From: 20CM-4-69-16 sp035637455
GTDB lineage: Bacteria > Gemmatimonadota > Gemmatimonadetes > Gemmatimonadales > GWC2-71-9
Direction: 5' to 3'
DNA length: 30,689 nt
Assembly (NCBI GenBank): GCA_035637455.1
Contig: DASPXE010000052.1
Span: 1-30,689 of the forward strand
Below, in pieces: positions 14,801 to 22,836 of the stretch. The translations under genes were made by a program, and so were the position numbers. Below the pieces are notes generated by a model that searched no databases, was not told the origin of the DNA, and was given only the letters and a program-made list of their open reading frames with translations. Positions within the stretch are counted from its first letter, which is position 1. Each line of letters opens with the position of its first letter.

Positions 14801-15864
14801 GCCGCTTCGGCCTGCTGCTCGCGCTCGCCGCGCTCCCCGCCGCCTGCCGCGTGCGGGCCTCCGCCGATGAGACCGATGCGGGCGGCGTGCACGGCGCCGT
14901 CGCGGTGCAGACCGCAGCTGCGAAGGCGCAGCCGTTCGCCCGGGTGGTGCGCGCCATCGGCACCGTGACGCCGCGCCCGGGGCGCTTCGCCGAGCTCGCC
15001 GCGCCGGGCCCGACGCGGGTCGCGCGCATCTTCGTAGCTCCCGGCCAGGCAGTGGCGGAGGGCGACACGCTGATCGAGTTCGAGCGGGCGCCGTTCGACG
15101 CCGCCGCCCAGAGCGCCGCCGCCGTGCTCGAGGCGGCGCAGCGCAACTTCACCCGCGCCGTGCGGCTCGTGCAGGCGGGGATCCTACCCCAAAAGGACGC
15201 CGACCAGGCGGCCTCCGAGCTAGCGCAGGCGCAGGTGGCGGCGGTGACCGCCCGGCGCGCCCAGCAGCTCGCCACCCTGCGCGCCCCGCTCTCGGGGCTC
15301 GTCACCCGCATGAGTGCGGTGCTCGGCGCCTCAGTCGACGCGAACCAGCCGCTCGTCCAGGTCGCCGACCCCGCGGCGTTGGACGTCGTGTTCAACGTGT
15401 CCCCGGCCGAAGCCGCGGAGATCCGCGAGGGGGACTCCGTGGCCGTGGCGGCCGGCGAGACGGCGCGCGGCGATCCGCTCGGCGCGGGGGTCGTGACCGG
15501 CGTCGCCGCCGCGGTCGACTCGCTGTCGCGCGCGGTCGCGGTGCGTGCCCGCGTGCGGCGCCCCGAGCGACGCCTCCGCATCGGGGAATCGCTGTTCGGC
15601 CGGATCGTGACGGCGATCGAGCCCCGTGCCATCACCGTCCCCGTCGCGGCGCTCGTCCCCGCCCCGGGCGGCGAGGGCTTTCAGGTCTTCGTCGTGGACT
15701 CGAGCGACGTCGTCCACGTCCGGCCCGTCACGGTCGGCGGCCGCAGCGAGGCCGTGGCCGAGATCGTGGCGGGGCTCGCAGCCGGCGAGGTCGTCGTAAC
15801 CAACGGGGCGTACGGCATCGCCGACGGCGCGAGGGTCGCGCCGGCCCCCTCGACGTCCCGATGA
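14797..15864 (+). CDS. RND periplasmic adaptor (HlyD/CzcB family), lipoprotein
   Basis: A 355-aa membrane-fusion protein. The N-terminus carries a lipobox (LPAAC, Cys17), so it is likely lipid-anchored. The barrel-sandwich halves are ELAAPGPTRVARIFVAPGQAV...GDTLIEFE and TLRAPLSGLVTRMSAVLGASVDANQPLVQVADP, flanking a helical hairpin (about 102-150). Beta-barrel and membrane-proximal domains follow, ending in VAEIVAGLAAGEVVVTNGAYGIADGARV, the standard closing motif. It starts with GTG overlapping the outer-membrane factor stop, and its own stop overlaps the permease ATG. It connects the permease and the outer-membrane duct. Confidence 0.92.
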   Translation: MSRFGLLLALAALPAACRVRASADETDAGGVHGAVAVQTAAAKAQPFARVVRAIGTVTPRPGRFAELAAPGPTRVARIFVAPGQAVAEGDTLIEFERAPFDAAAQSAAAVLEAAQRNFTRAVRLVQAGILPQKDADQAASELAQAQVAAVTARRAQQLATLRAPLSGLVTRMSAVLGASVDANQPLVQVADPAALDVVFNVSPAEAAEIREGDSVAVAAGETARGDPLGAGVVTGVAAAVDSLSRAVAVRARVRRPERRLRIGESLFGRIVTAIEPRAITVPVAALVPAPGGEGFQVFVVDSSDVVHVRPVTVGGRSEAVAEIVAGLAAGEVVVTNGAYGIADGARVAPAPSTSR

Positions 15865-18800
15865 CGCTGTTCGACGTCCTGAGCCGCCAGCGCCGCGTCG
15901 TGTTTCTCGCAACGGCGCTGCTCTCCGTCGGGGGCGTATGGACGGCGTTCCGGCTCCCGTCCGCCATCTACCCCGAGCTGCTGTTCCCGCGGATCAAGAT
16001 CGTCGCCCAGGGCTCGACCCTGGGCGCGCGGCAGGTGGTCTTCAGCGTCACGCGCCCGCTCGAGGAAGCCGTGAGCATCGTGCCCGGCGTGACGCGGGTG
16101 CAGTCGCACTCGATCCGCGGGGCGAGCGAGGTCGCCGTCACCTTCGCGCCGCGCACCGACATGGCGTACGCGCTCCAGCTGGTGCGCGCGCGTGTGAGCC
16201 AGATCCAGAGCACGTTGCCTCCCGACCTGGAGATCGACATCGAGAGGCTCACCCCGTCGTTGTTCCCGATCATCTCCTACAACCTCGAGGGCGGCGACCC
16301 AGCCACGCTGTACGACATCGCGCGCTACGAGATCAGGCCGCTCATCTCCCGTGTTCCCGGGGTTGGGCGGGTGGACGTGCAGGGGACCGACGTGCGCGAG
16401 ATCGAGGTCGTGGTCGACCCGGCGCGGCTCGCGGCGCTGGGGCTCACCTACTCGGACCTCGCCGACGCCATCCGGCGGGCGGTCACCGTGCAGGCGGTGG
16501 GCCGGGTGGCGCAGGACTACCGCCAGTACCTGATCGTGACCGACCAGGAGGCCCACGGCCCCGAGGACATCGGCGACGTCGTGCTCGCGCACGGGCTGCG
16601 GGTGCGCGACGTGGCGAGGGTGCAGGTGGGGACCGAGGATCACGTCCGCATCGTGGCCGGTGACGGCAAGCCCGCGGCGCTCATCAACATCGCGCGGCAG
16701 GTCGAGGGGAACACCCTCGAGGTCGCCGACAGCGTCGCGGGGATCGTGGCCTCGCTCGCCCCGGGCCTTCCGCCCGGTGTCCACCTCAAGCGGGTGTACG
16801 ACCAGGCCGCCCTGGTGCGCGACGCGGTCCACTCGGTGCGCGACGCCATGCTGATCGGGGCCGCGCTCGCCGTGCTGGTGCTCCTCGTGTTCTTGCGCCA
16901 CGGGCGCATCACTGCCATCAGCGCGGCGGCGATCCCGGTGACGCTCGCCATCACCGTGTTCGTGATGTGGGTGATCGGCCAGACGTTCAACCTGATGACG
17001 CTGGGCGCGATGGCGATCGCTATCGGACTGGTGATCGACGACGCGGTCGTGGTGACGGAGAACATCGCCCGGCACCTGCTGCTCGAGGCCGGCACCGACC
17101 GGCTCGCCGCCATCCGTGCGGCCGTACAGGAGCTGATCTGGCCCGTGACGACGTCCACGATTACCACAGTGGTCGTGTTCCTCCCGCTCGGCTTGCTGCA
17201 GGGGGTCGTGGGGCAGTTCTTCGCGGCCCTCGCTGCAACGCTCACCGTGGCCGTGCTCGTCTCGCTGCTGCTGGCACTCTCGCTCATCCCTCTCCTCGCC
17301 GAGCAGTTCGTCACGGCGCACGAAGTGGCGGCGACGACCCCGCGCTGGCGCCCGCTGGCCCGGCTCGAGCGGGCGCTGGACGCGCTGGCGCCGCGCTACG
17401 AGCGCGCCCTCGGTGCCGCGCTGCACCATCCCCGCCGCATCGCGGTCGCTGCGGCGACGTTCGTCGCGCTGGGCGTGGGACTGTGGCACGTCGTCGGGAC
17501 GGGCTTCCTTCCGGAGATCGACGAGGGGGCGTTCATCCTCGACTACTGGACCCCTGGGGGCACGGCCCTCGCCGAGACGAATCGCCAGCTCGGCGTCGCC
17601 GAGAGCCTCCTCGCGGTCACGCCCGAGATCACCGGCACCTCGCGCCGCACTGGCGCCGAGCTCGGCATGTTCGCCACGGCGCAGAACTCGGGCGACATCG
17701 TGGTGCGGCTCGCGCCCCGGGGCCGCCGCTCGCGCGACGTTTTCGAGGTGATCGACGACGTCCGCGACCGGATCCAGGCGGCGGTGCCGCGGCTGCACAT
17801 CGAGTTCATGCAGATCCTCGCCGACGTGATCAACGACCTCGCGGGCGCGGCCCGGCCGGTCGAGATCAAGCTGTTCGGCGAGCCGCTCGACACGCTGGAG
17901 GCGTACGCCCGCCGCCTCGCGCCCGACCTGGCGAAGATCGAAGGGATCGAGGATCTCTACAACGGCGTGAGCGAACCCACGGCGGAGCTGCTGATGCGGG
18001 TCAACCAGGCGGAGGCCGACCGGATCGACCTGACGCCAGTAGACGTGGGCAACGCCGTCGCGGCGGCCCTGCTCGGCGTCCCGGCCGGCGAGGTGCGGGT
18101 CGAAGACCGGCCCGTGGCGGTGCGGGTCCGCGCCCCCGACTCGGTCCGGTTCGACCCACTGCGCTTGCGCGCCCTGCCGGTCGTCGCGGCGCGCGGCGCC
18201 CGCCCCACCCCGCTCGGCAGCCTCGCGAGCTTCGAGCCCACCGAATCCCGGCTCGCCCTCGACCGCGAGAACCAGCAGCAGATGATCGCGCTGACGGCAG
18301 ATGTGAGCGGGCGCTCGCTGGGCGGCGTGATGGGGGACGTGCGCCGCGTGCTGGCCGCGCACCCCGCCCCGCCGGGCGTGCGCGTGGCGCTGGGCGGCCA
18401 GTACGCGGGCCAGCAGGAGGCGTTCCGCGCCCTGCTGCTCGTGCTGGCGCTCGCCGCGGTGAGCGTGTGCGCGGTGATGGTGGTGCAGTTCGAGTCGTTC
18501 GCGGAGCCGCTCGTCGTGCTGCTCGTGGCACCCGTGTCGTTCGTCGGCGCGCTCGCGCTGCTGCTCGCCACCGGCACGGTGCTCAACGTCTCCTCGTTCA
18601 TGGGGCTGATCCTGCTGGTCGGGCTGATCGTGAAGAACGGCATCATCCTGCTCGACTTCACCAAGCTGCGGATGCGCACCGAAGGAGCGACGCTCGAGAC
18701 GGCGATCCGCGAGGCGGCACGCGTGCGGCTCCGCCCCATTTTGATGACCACGCTCTGCACCCTGTTCGGTCTGCTCCCGTTGGCGCTCGGCATCGGGGCG

Positions 18801-18980
18801 GGGAGCGAGTTGCAGCGCCCGCTCGCGCTCGCCGTGATCGGCGGGCTGGCGCTGTCCACGCCGATCACGCTGTTCGCTGTGCCAACGCTGCTCGTGGCGC
18901 TGCGGGGGAGAGCGTATCGAATGGTTGGTGCAGCGGGTGGTCCCACGCTAAAGCGTGGGCTCGGCGAGTCACTGTGCTAA
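15861..18980 (+). CDS. RND efflux permease (AcrB/CzcA superfamily)
   Basis: A 1039-aa, twelve-helix inner-membrane proton antiporter, the motor of the pump. The N-terminal helix is followed by porter domains, then helices near 330-490 and 850-1015. The proton relay reads GLVIDDAVVVTEN with Asp393 and Asp394, matched by Lys925 in GLIVKNGIILLDF. A double Asp is the pattern of drug-type (HAE) pumps; metal-type CzcA/CusA pumps normally keep only one of the pair. The closing transmembrane segments (LRPILMTTLCTLFGLLPLALG) are intact. The last 13 residues, GPTLKRGLGESLC, come from a palindromic repeat, and the TAA stop lies in one of its hairpins, so the original C-terminus was probably a little different. 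It is the third gene of the operon. Confidence 0.93.
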   Translation: MTLFDVLSRQRRVVFLATALLSVGGVWTAFRLPSAIYPELLFPRIKIVAQGSTLGARQVVFSVTRPLEEAVSIVPGVTRVQSHSIRGASEVAVTFAPRTDMAYALQLVRARVSQIQSTLPPDLEIDIERLTPSLFPIISYNLEGGDPATLYDIARYEIRPLISRVPGVGRVDVQGTDVREIEVVVDPARLAALGLTYSDLADAIRRAVTVQAVGRVAQDYRQYLIVTDQEAHGPEDIGDVVLAHGLRVRDVARVQVGTEDHVRIVAGDGKPAALINIARQVEGNTLEVADSVAGIVASLAPGLPPGVHLKRVYDQAALVRDAVHSVRDAMLIGAALAVLVLLVFLRHGRITAISAAAIPVTLAITVFVMWVIGQTFNLMTLGAMAIAIGLVIDDAVVVTENIARHLLLEAGTDRLAAIRAAVQELIWPVTTSTITTVVVFLPLGLLQGVVGQFFAALAATLTVAVLVSLLLALSLIPLLAEQFVTAHEVAATTPRWRPLARLERALDALAPRYERALGAALHHPRRIAVAAATFVALGVGLWHVVGTGFLPEIDEGAFILDYWTPGGTALAETNRQLGVAESLLAVTPEITGTSRRTGAELGMFATAQNSGDIVVRLAPRGRRSRDVFEVIDDVRDRIQAAVPRLHIEFMQILADVINDLAGAARPVEIKLFGEPLDTLEAYARRLAPDLAKIEGIEDLYNGVSEPTAELLMRVNQAEADRIDLTPVDVGNAVAAALLGVPAGEVRVEDRPVAVRVRAPDSVRFDPLRLRALPVVAARGARPTPLGSLASFEPTESRLALDRENQQQMIALTADVSGRSLGGVMGDVRRVLAAHPAPPGVRVALGGQYAGQQEAFRALLLVLALAAVSVCAVMVVQFESFAEPLVVLLVAPVSFVGALALLLATGTVLNVSSFMGLILLVGLIVKNGIILLDFTKLRMRTEGATLETAIREAARVRLRPILMTTLCTLFGLLPLALGIGAGSELQRPLALAVIGGLALSTPITLFAVPTLLVALRGRAYRMVGAAGGPTLKRGLGESLC

Positions 18981-19032
18981 AGCACACTACGCTTTAGCGT
19001 CGTGTCGGCCGAGCCCACCCTTTCAGGGTGGG
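18942..19032. repeat. Cluster of four palindromes ending the RND operon
   Basis: Four perfect hairpins in 91 bases: CCCACGCT-AA-AGCGTGGG (18942-18959), GTGCT-AA-AGCAC (18974-18985), ACGCT-TT-AGCGT (18989-19000) and CCCACCCT-TTC-AGGGTGGG (19014-19032). GGGCTCGGC and GCCGAGCCC also pair at long range across the middle. It sits between the convergent permease and sensor kinase genes, overlapping the end of the permease, and could act as a two-way terminator. It resembles REP/BIME-like dispersed elements. Confidence 0.75.
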
Positions 19033-19050
19033 AAAAGGGAACGGGAGTGC

Positions 19051-20313
19051 TTACGCCGTCACCGGGAAGGTGACCGTCACCCGCGTCCCGGTCCCCGGCG
19101 TCGACCCGATCTCGATCCGGGCGCCGTGCGCGTCGGCGATCCACCGCGCGATCGCGAGCCCGAGTCCGGTGCCGTCCGCCTCCCGGCGGGCCGGATCTCC
19201 ACGGTAGAAGCGCTCGAAGACGTGGGGAAGCTGCTCGGCCGGGATGCCCACGCCCGTGTCCACGACCACCACGGTGGCGCGGCCGTCCTGGGTCGTCACG
19301 TCGAGCCGCACGTGGCCGCCCGCCGGCGTGAACTTGACGGCGTTGTCGAGCACGATCACGAGGAGCTGGCGCACCAGCGCGGGGTCCCCGGTGATCCGTG
19401 CTTCCTCGAACGCACCCACCTCGACCTGGACGCGCTTCTGCTGCGCCAGCGTCCGCACCGCCTCGACGGCCTGGGAGGCGGCGTCGTCCAGATAGAGCAG
19501 CTCGCGCGCGATCGGCCGCTCGCCCGCGTCCGCGCGCGCGAGCGTGAGCAGGTCGCCTACGATATGACCCAAGCGCGCGGCCTCGCGCTCGATCGCGCGC
19601 AACGTCGCGGCGTCATGGTCGGGCTCGCGCGCCTGCGCCAAGGCGACCTCCACGCGCGTGCGGAGAATCGTGACGGGCGTGCGGAGCTCGTGGGCGGCAT
19701 CGGCCATGAAGCGGCGCATCTGCTCCATCGAGCGCTCGATCGGCGCGGTGGACTTGCGCACCAACAGGGAGCCGCCGCCGGTGAGGAGCAGCAGTGCCGC
19801 CAGAGCCGCCGCCCCGAAGGCTTCGATGAGCGACGCGTACTCGTCCTCCAGCTCCATCCGATCGGCCACCGCCGCGGCGACGTACGGCGTGCCCGTGGTT
19901 CCGGTGAAGTGCTCGGCGTAAATCCGCAGCTCGCGATCATGACGGCCATCCAGGTTCTGGAATCCCCGTTTCGAGTGCGTGGCCTCTCGCGCCCCGTTCT
20001 GGATCGCTGCCGGGACGTGCGCCGGCTTGATCGGCTGGAAGTCCGCGTCGAGCAGGTACAGCGATCGATCCGGGATGTGCAGCTCGTCGACCGCGTCCAC
20101 GACGGCTCCGTGTGCACTCGTTCGTTCGGTCTCGCGAATGCGAGCGGCCTGCTCGAGGGCGGCAGCGGCGGCACGCAGCGATGCGTCCAGGTGCCGGGAC
20201 ATCTGGTGCCGGATGGTCACGAACAGGCCGCCCCCCAAGAGGGCCAGCACCAGCAGGAACACCCCCGCGTACCACGCTGTCAACTGGAGACGCAGGCGGG
20301 CCAGCGGTCGCAT
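19051..20313 (-). CDS. Two-component sensor histidine kinase
   Basis: A 420-residue inner-membrane sensor, counted from the ATG at 20313; a GTG at 20316 adds one codon, and the positions below use that longer form. Transmembrane helices at about 14-35 and 165-186 enclose a periplasmic sensing region of about 125 residues. No clear HAMP domain is visible before the dimerisation helix. The H box is FMADAAHELRTPVTIL with His209. The N box is VIVLDNAVKFTP, G1 is VDTGVGIP, and G2 is GTGLGLAIARWIADAHG, all intact. It follows its response regulator by about ten bases on the minus strand. Because it converges on the RND pump, control of that pump is possible but not shown. The signal is unknown. Confidence 0.93.
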   Translation of the reverse strand: MRPLARLRLQLTAWYAGVFLLVLALLGGGLFVTIRHQMSRHLDASLRAAAAALEQAARIRETERTSAHGAVVDAVDELHIPDRSLYLLDADFQPIKPAHVPAAIQNGAREATHSKRGFQNLDGRHDRELRIYAEHFTGTTGTPYVAAAVADRMELEDEYASLIEAFGAAALAALLLLTGGGSLLVRKSTAPIERSMEQMRRFMADAAHELRTPVTILRTRVEVALAQAREPDHDAATLRAIEREAARLGHIVGDLLTLARADAGERPIARELLYLDDAASQAVEAVRTLAQQKRVQVEVGAFEEARITGDPALVRQLLVIVLDNAVKFTPAGGHVRLDVTTQDGRATVVVVDTGVGIPAEQLPHVFERFYRGDPARREADGTGLGLAIARWIADAHGARIEIGSTPGTGTRVTVTFPVTA

Positions 20314-20323
20314 CACGGCTGCT

Positions 20324-20992
20324 TCACGGGCCGAACCGGTAACCCGCGCCGCGCACGGTCATGATCAGTTTCCGCTCGAAGCCGTCATCGATCTTGCGGC
20401 GCAAACGGCGCACCAGCACGTCGAGCACGTTGGCGAAGGGGTCATGGTTGTCGTCCCAGACGTGCGCCGTGATCGTGGTGCGGTTGATCACCTGCCCCTT
20501 GCGGCGCACGAACAGCTCCAGCAGGGCGAACTCCTTCGCGCTGAGCGTGACCGAGCGGCCCCCGCGCCGCACCTCGCGGCTGGCGAGATCGACCTCCAGA
20601 TCGGCGATCCGGTGCAGCGCGGGCGTCAGCGCCGGGCTGCGGCGGGTCAGCGCCTTGAGCCGGGCGACCAGCTCCCGGAAGGCGAACGGCTTTGTAAGGT
20701 AGTCATCCGCTCCGACTTCGAGGCCCCGGACCCGGTCGTCCACGCCGTCCAGCGCCGTCAGCATCAGGACCGGCGTGGTAACGCCCTGGCGACGGAGCTC
20801 GGCGCAGATGTCGAAACCAGTGCCGCCAGGGAGGCGGACATCCAGGATAATCACGTCATACGAGGCGCCCGTGGCGCGGGCTCGGCCCTCGGCGAACGTC
20901 CCGGCCAGCGTCGGGTCGATACGCTGCGCGCGCAGCCCGTCGCGCAGCAAGCCGGCCAGCTCCGGATCGTCCTCGACGATCAGCACCCGCAC
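20324..20992 (-). CDS. OmpR/PhoB-family response regulator
   Basis: A 222-aa DNA-binding regulator. The receiver (about 1-112) has the acidic pair in IVEDDPEL, acceptor Asp51 in IILDVRLPGG, Thr79 and Lys101 (LTKPF). The winged-helix domain (about 125-222) contains LSAKEFALLELFVRRKGQVINR and ends VLVRRLRRKID...IMTVRGAGYRFGP, the OmpR signature. I chose the GTG at 20992, eight bases after GGAG; a TTG at 20998 would add two residues but sits too close to that site. It comes 45 bases after tRNA-Lys on the same strand and directly before its kinase. Confidence 0.93.
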   Translation of the reverse strand: MRVLIVEDDPELAGLLRDGLRAQRIDPTLAGTFAEGRARATGASYDVIILDVRLPGGTGFDICAELRRQGVTTPVLMLTALDGVDDRVRGLEVGADDYLTKPFAFRELVARLKALTRRSPALTPALHRIADLEVDLASREVRRGGRSVTLSAKEFALLELFVRRKGQVINRTTITAHVWDDNHDPFANVLDVLVRRLRRKIDDGFERKLIMTVRGAGYRFGP

Positions 20993-21036
20993 AGGCAACG
21001 CTCCGGTTCAGGAAGGCGGCGCTGCCGCTACCTCGA

Positions 21037-21109
21037 TGGGCCGACTCGGAATCGAACCGAGAACCTAGCGATTAAGAGTCGCTTGCTCTGCCAGTTGAGC
21101 TATCGGCCC
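21037..21109 (-). tRNA. tRNA-Lys (CTT)
   Basis: The acceptor GGGCCGA/TCGGCCC pairs perfectly. The anticodon loop ACTCTTAAT has anticodon CTT, and the T arm CTCGG-TTCGATT-CCGAG is complete. The discriminator is A and CCA is not encoded. It is the last tRNA of a three-tRNA run on the minus strand. Confidence 0.95.
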
Positions 21110-21121
21110 TAACCAAAAATA

Positions 21122-21245
21122 CGTCGCGAGAACATCGTCGCGAAAAATCGTCACGGAAGGACGTCACGAAGAACCGTGATCGGCGTGCGGACGATCTTTC
21201 GTGACGTCGTTCCGTGACGTTTCTCCGTGACGCTTCCTCGTGACG
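21122..21245. repeat. Two facing arrays of 13-bp-period heptamer repeats between tRNA-Glu and tRNA-Lys
   Basis: Left array: CGTCGCG at 21122 and 21136, CGTCACG at 21149 and 21162, and a degenerate copy at 21175. Right array: CGTGACG at 21200, 21213, 21226 and 21239, exactly 13 bases apart. The six-base spacers are purine-rich on the left and pyrimidine-rich on the right. The arrays are inverted relative to each other: 21149-21170 pairs with 21198-21219 over 22 positions with one mismatch, around a 27-base centre. It fills nearly the whole 152-base spacer between the two tRNA genes. The function is unknown; it would form a long hairpin in a joint tRNA transcript. Confidence 0.85.
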
Positions 21246-21261
21246 TTTCTCTAGTTTCGAG

Positions 21262-21333
21262 TGCCCCCAAGGAGAATCGAACTCCTGTTCCCACCTTGAA
21301 AGAGTGGTGTCCTAACCGTTAGACGATGGGGGC
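21262..21333 (-). tRNA. tRNA-Glu (TTC)
   Basis: The acceptor GCCCCCA/TGGGGGC pairs perfectly. The anticodon stem-loop is CCACT-CTTTCAA-GGTGG with anticodon TTC, and the T arm AGGAG-TTCGATT-CTCCT is complete. The discriminator is A and CCA is not encoded. Confidence 0.95.
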
Positions 21334-21395
21334 GAACGGCACGAAACGTAACACGAAACCGTAGCAAAAATGGCGTCGCGCGACAACGTGGGGAA

Positions 21396-21468
21396 TAGCG
21401 GTAACGGGATTCGAACCCGTGTTTGAGCCTTGAGAGGGCTCCGTCCTAGTCCCCTAGACGATACCGCC
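21396..21468 (-). tRNA. tRNA-Glu (CTC)
   Basis: The acceptor GGCGGTA faces TACCGCT, so the first pair would be G-U; the rest pairs normally. The anticodon stem-loop is GAGCC-CTCTCAA-GGCTC with anticodon CTC, and the T arm ACGGG-TTCGAAT-CCCGT is complete. It is the first of the three-tRNA run. Confidence 0.93.
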
Positions 21469-21480
21469 GGGCGAGCGGAG

Positions 21481-21510
21481 AATATCACTAGCCGCCGAGG
21501 GCCAACGCAA
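21481..21510 (-). promoter_or_regulatory. Candidate promoter of the Glu-Glu-Lys tRNA run
   Basis: On the minus strand TTGCGT (21505-21510) and GATATT (21481-21486) are 18 bases apart, with the -10 element 12 bases before tRNA-Glu(CTC). It lies between that tRNA and the divergent diguanylate cyclase gene. Confidence 0.4.
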
Positions 21511-21573
21511 CTAGCCTTAAGGCCCACCACCGTTGTCCAACCCGGCCGAACCGTAGCGAGGAGTCCCAGCGAG

Positions 21574-22830
21574 GTGCGCCAGCAAGCGCAGCAGAAATCT
21601 GTGTGGTACGACCACCTGCGGAAGCTGGCGTCGTACAGTCTGCCGGAGATTCCCATCATCCTGGGCGCACTGCTGTACACGCAGTGGCGGGACCTCCAGC
21701 GGTCTGCCGGCGTCATCGCCTTCTACTACCCGTACGCCATGTTCGGCGCCGGCCTGCTGCTCGGCTGGCGGTTCCACCGCAGCCGGCTGCTGTTCGCGCT
21801 GCTGTTGTTCGCCCTCGTCGACCGCTCGTTGCTCACCTTCGTCGCGAGCCGCGGCTTCACGCGCGACCACGTGGCATTCCAGGCGATGGCGTTTCTGCTG
21901 CCGCTCAACCTGGCTGCGCTCGCGCTCACGGCCGAGCGGGGGGTCTTCACCCCGCCGGGGCTCGTGCGTCTGGGCGCCATTCTCGGGCAGGTGGCGCTGG
22001 TCGCGATGCTCGAGCGGGGGACGCCGGGACCGGCCGCCGCCCTGCTGCACGCGCGGCTGCTCCCGCCGCGCTTGTTCGCCTGGACACCGCTCGCCGATCC
22101 GGCGTTGGTCGCGTTCTTCGTCTCGGCGGGACTGATGGTGGCGGGCCAGCTGCTGTCGCCCACGGCGACGGGCCGCTCGTTCTGCTGGTCGCTGCTCCCG
22201 GCGTTCCTGGGCTTTTCCGCCGTGCGCCCCGGGAGCCCCGGGTTCTCCACGTTCTATTTCGCGACGTCCGCCCTGCTCCTCATCATCGCCGTCGTCGAGG
22301 CGTCCTACCACATGGCGTACCAGGACGGCCTCACCGGCCTGCCAGCGCGGCGCGCCTTGAACGAGGCACTGTTGCGGCTGGGCAGCCAGTACACCGTGGG
22401 GATGGTCGACGTGGACCATTTCAAGCGCATCAACGACAGTCACGGGCACGACGTTGGGGACCAAGTGCTGAAGATGGTAGCGGCGAAGCTCGCCCAGGTG
22501 GGCGGCGGCGGGCGGGCGTACCGCTACGGCGGCGAAGAGTTCGCCGTCCTCTTCCCGGGCAAGTCCGCCCAAGAGTGCCTCCCGGAGCTGGAGGCGCTGC
22601 GTCAGCTGGTCGAGGAAGCCAAATTCATCCTGCGCAGCCGCATCCGCTCGAAGCGGAAAAAGGAAAAGATCCTCTCGGACAGGGGACCGGGACAGCGCGT
22701 GCCCGTCACCGTCAGCATCGGCGTCGCCGAGAAGGATGCCCGGCACACCAAGCCCGATCAGGTCGTGAAGGCGGCCGATCGGGCTTTGTACCGCGCGAAG
22801 GACGGCGGGCGCAACCAGGTACAGGCGTAG
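21574..22830 (+). CDS. Membrane diguanylate cyclase (GGDEF domain)
   Basis: About 418 residues from a GTG at 21574 (GAGGAG about ten bases upstream). The open frame extends back to 21430, but that would run into tRNA-Glu(CTC). The N-terminal two-thirds holds about seven or eight hydrophobic helices with no recognised sensor domain. The C-terminal GGDEF domain has DGLTGLPARRAL, VDVDHFKRINDSHGHDVGD and the active-site loop YRYGGEEFAVLF (GGEEF, a functional variant). The inhibitory I-site RxxD is absent: the matching positions are Gly. It should make cyclic di-GMP from two GTP and lack this form of product inhibition. An unusual basic insert (SRIRSKRKKEKI) lies before the final TVSIGVAEKD motif. 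The gene ends six bases from a convergent gene. Confidence 0.9.
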   Translation: MRQQAQQKSVWYDHLRKLASYSLPEIPIILGALLYTQWRDLQRSAGVIAFYYPYAMFGAGLLLGWRFHRSRLLFALLLFALVDRSLLTFVASRGFTRDHVAFQAMAFLLPLNLAALALTAERGVFTPPGLVRLGAILGQVALVAMLERGTPGPAAALLHARLLPPRLFAWTPLADPALVAFFVSAGLMVAGQLLSPTATGRSFCWSLLPAFLGFSAVRPGSPGFSTFYFATSALLLIIAVVEASYHMAYQDGLTGLPARRALNEALLRLGSQYTVGMVDVDHFKRINDSHGHDVGDQVLKMVAAKLAQVGGGGRAYRYGGEEFAVLFPGKSAQECLPELEALRQLVEEAKFILRSRIRSKRKKEKILSDRGPGQRVPVTVSIGVAEKDARHTKPDQVVKAADRALYRAKDGGRNQVQA

Positions 22831-22836
22831 CCCGCG

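Noticed and set aside
15681..18362. Very long open frame (893 codons) on the minus strand opposite the RND permease
   Set aside because: It lies wholly against the permease and adaptor genes, reads as His/Arg/Asp-rich low-complexity protein with no recognisable domain, and is a GC-codon shadow.
21122..21245. CRISPR array
   Set aside because: Repeats are only seven bases, spacers six bases, and the two halves are inverted; no cas gene is in the window.
21430..21573. Upstream start of the diguanylate cyclase at 21430
   Set aside because: It would place the coding region inside tRNA-Glu(CTC), and the extra residues are not membrane-like or conserved-looking.
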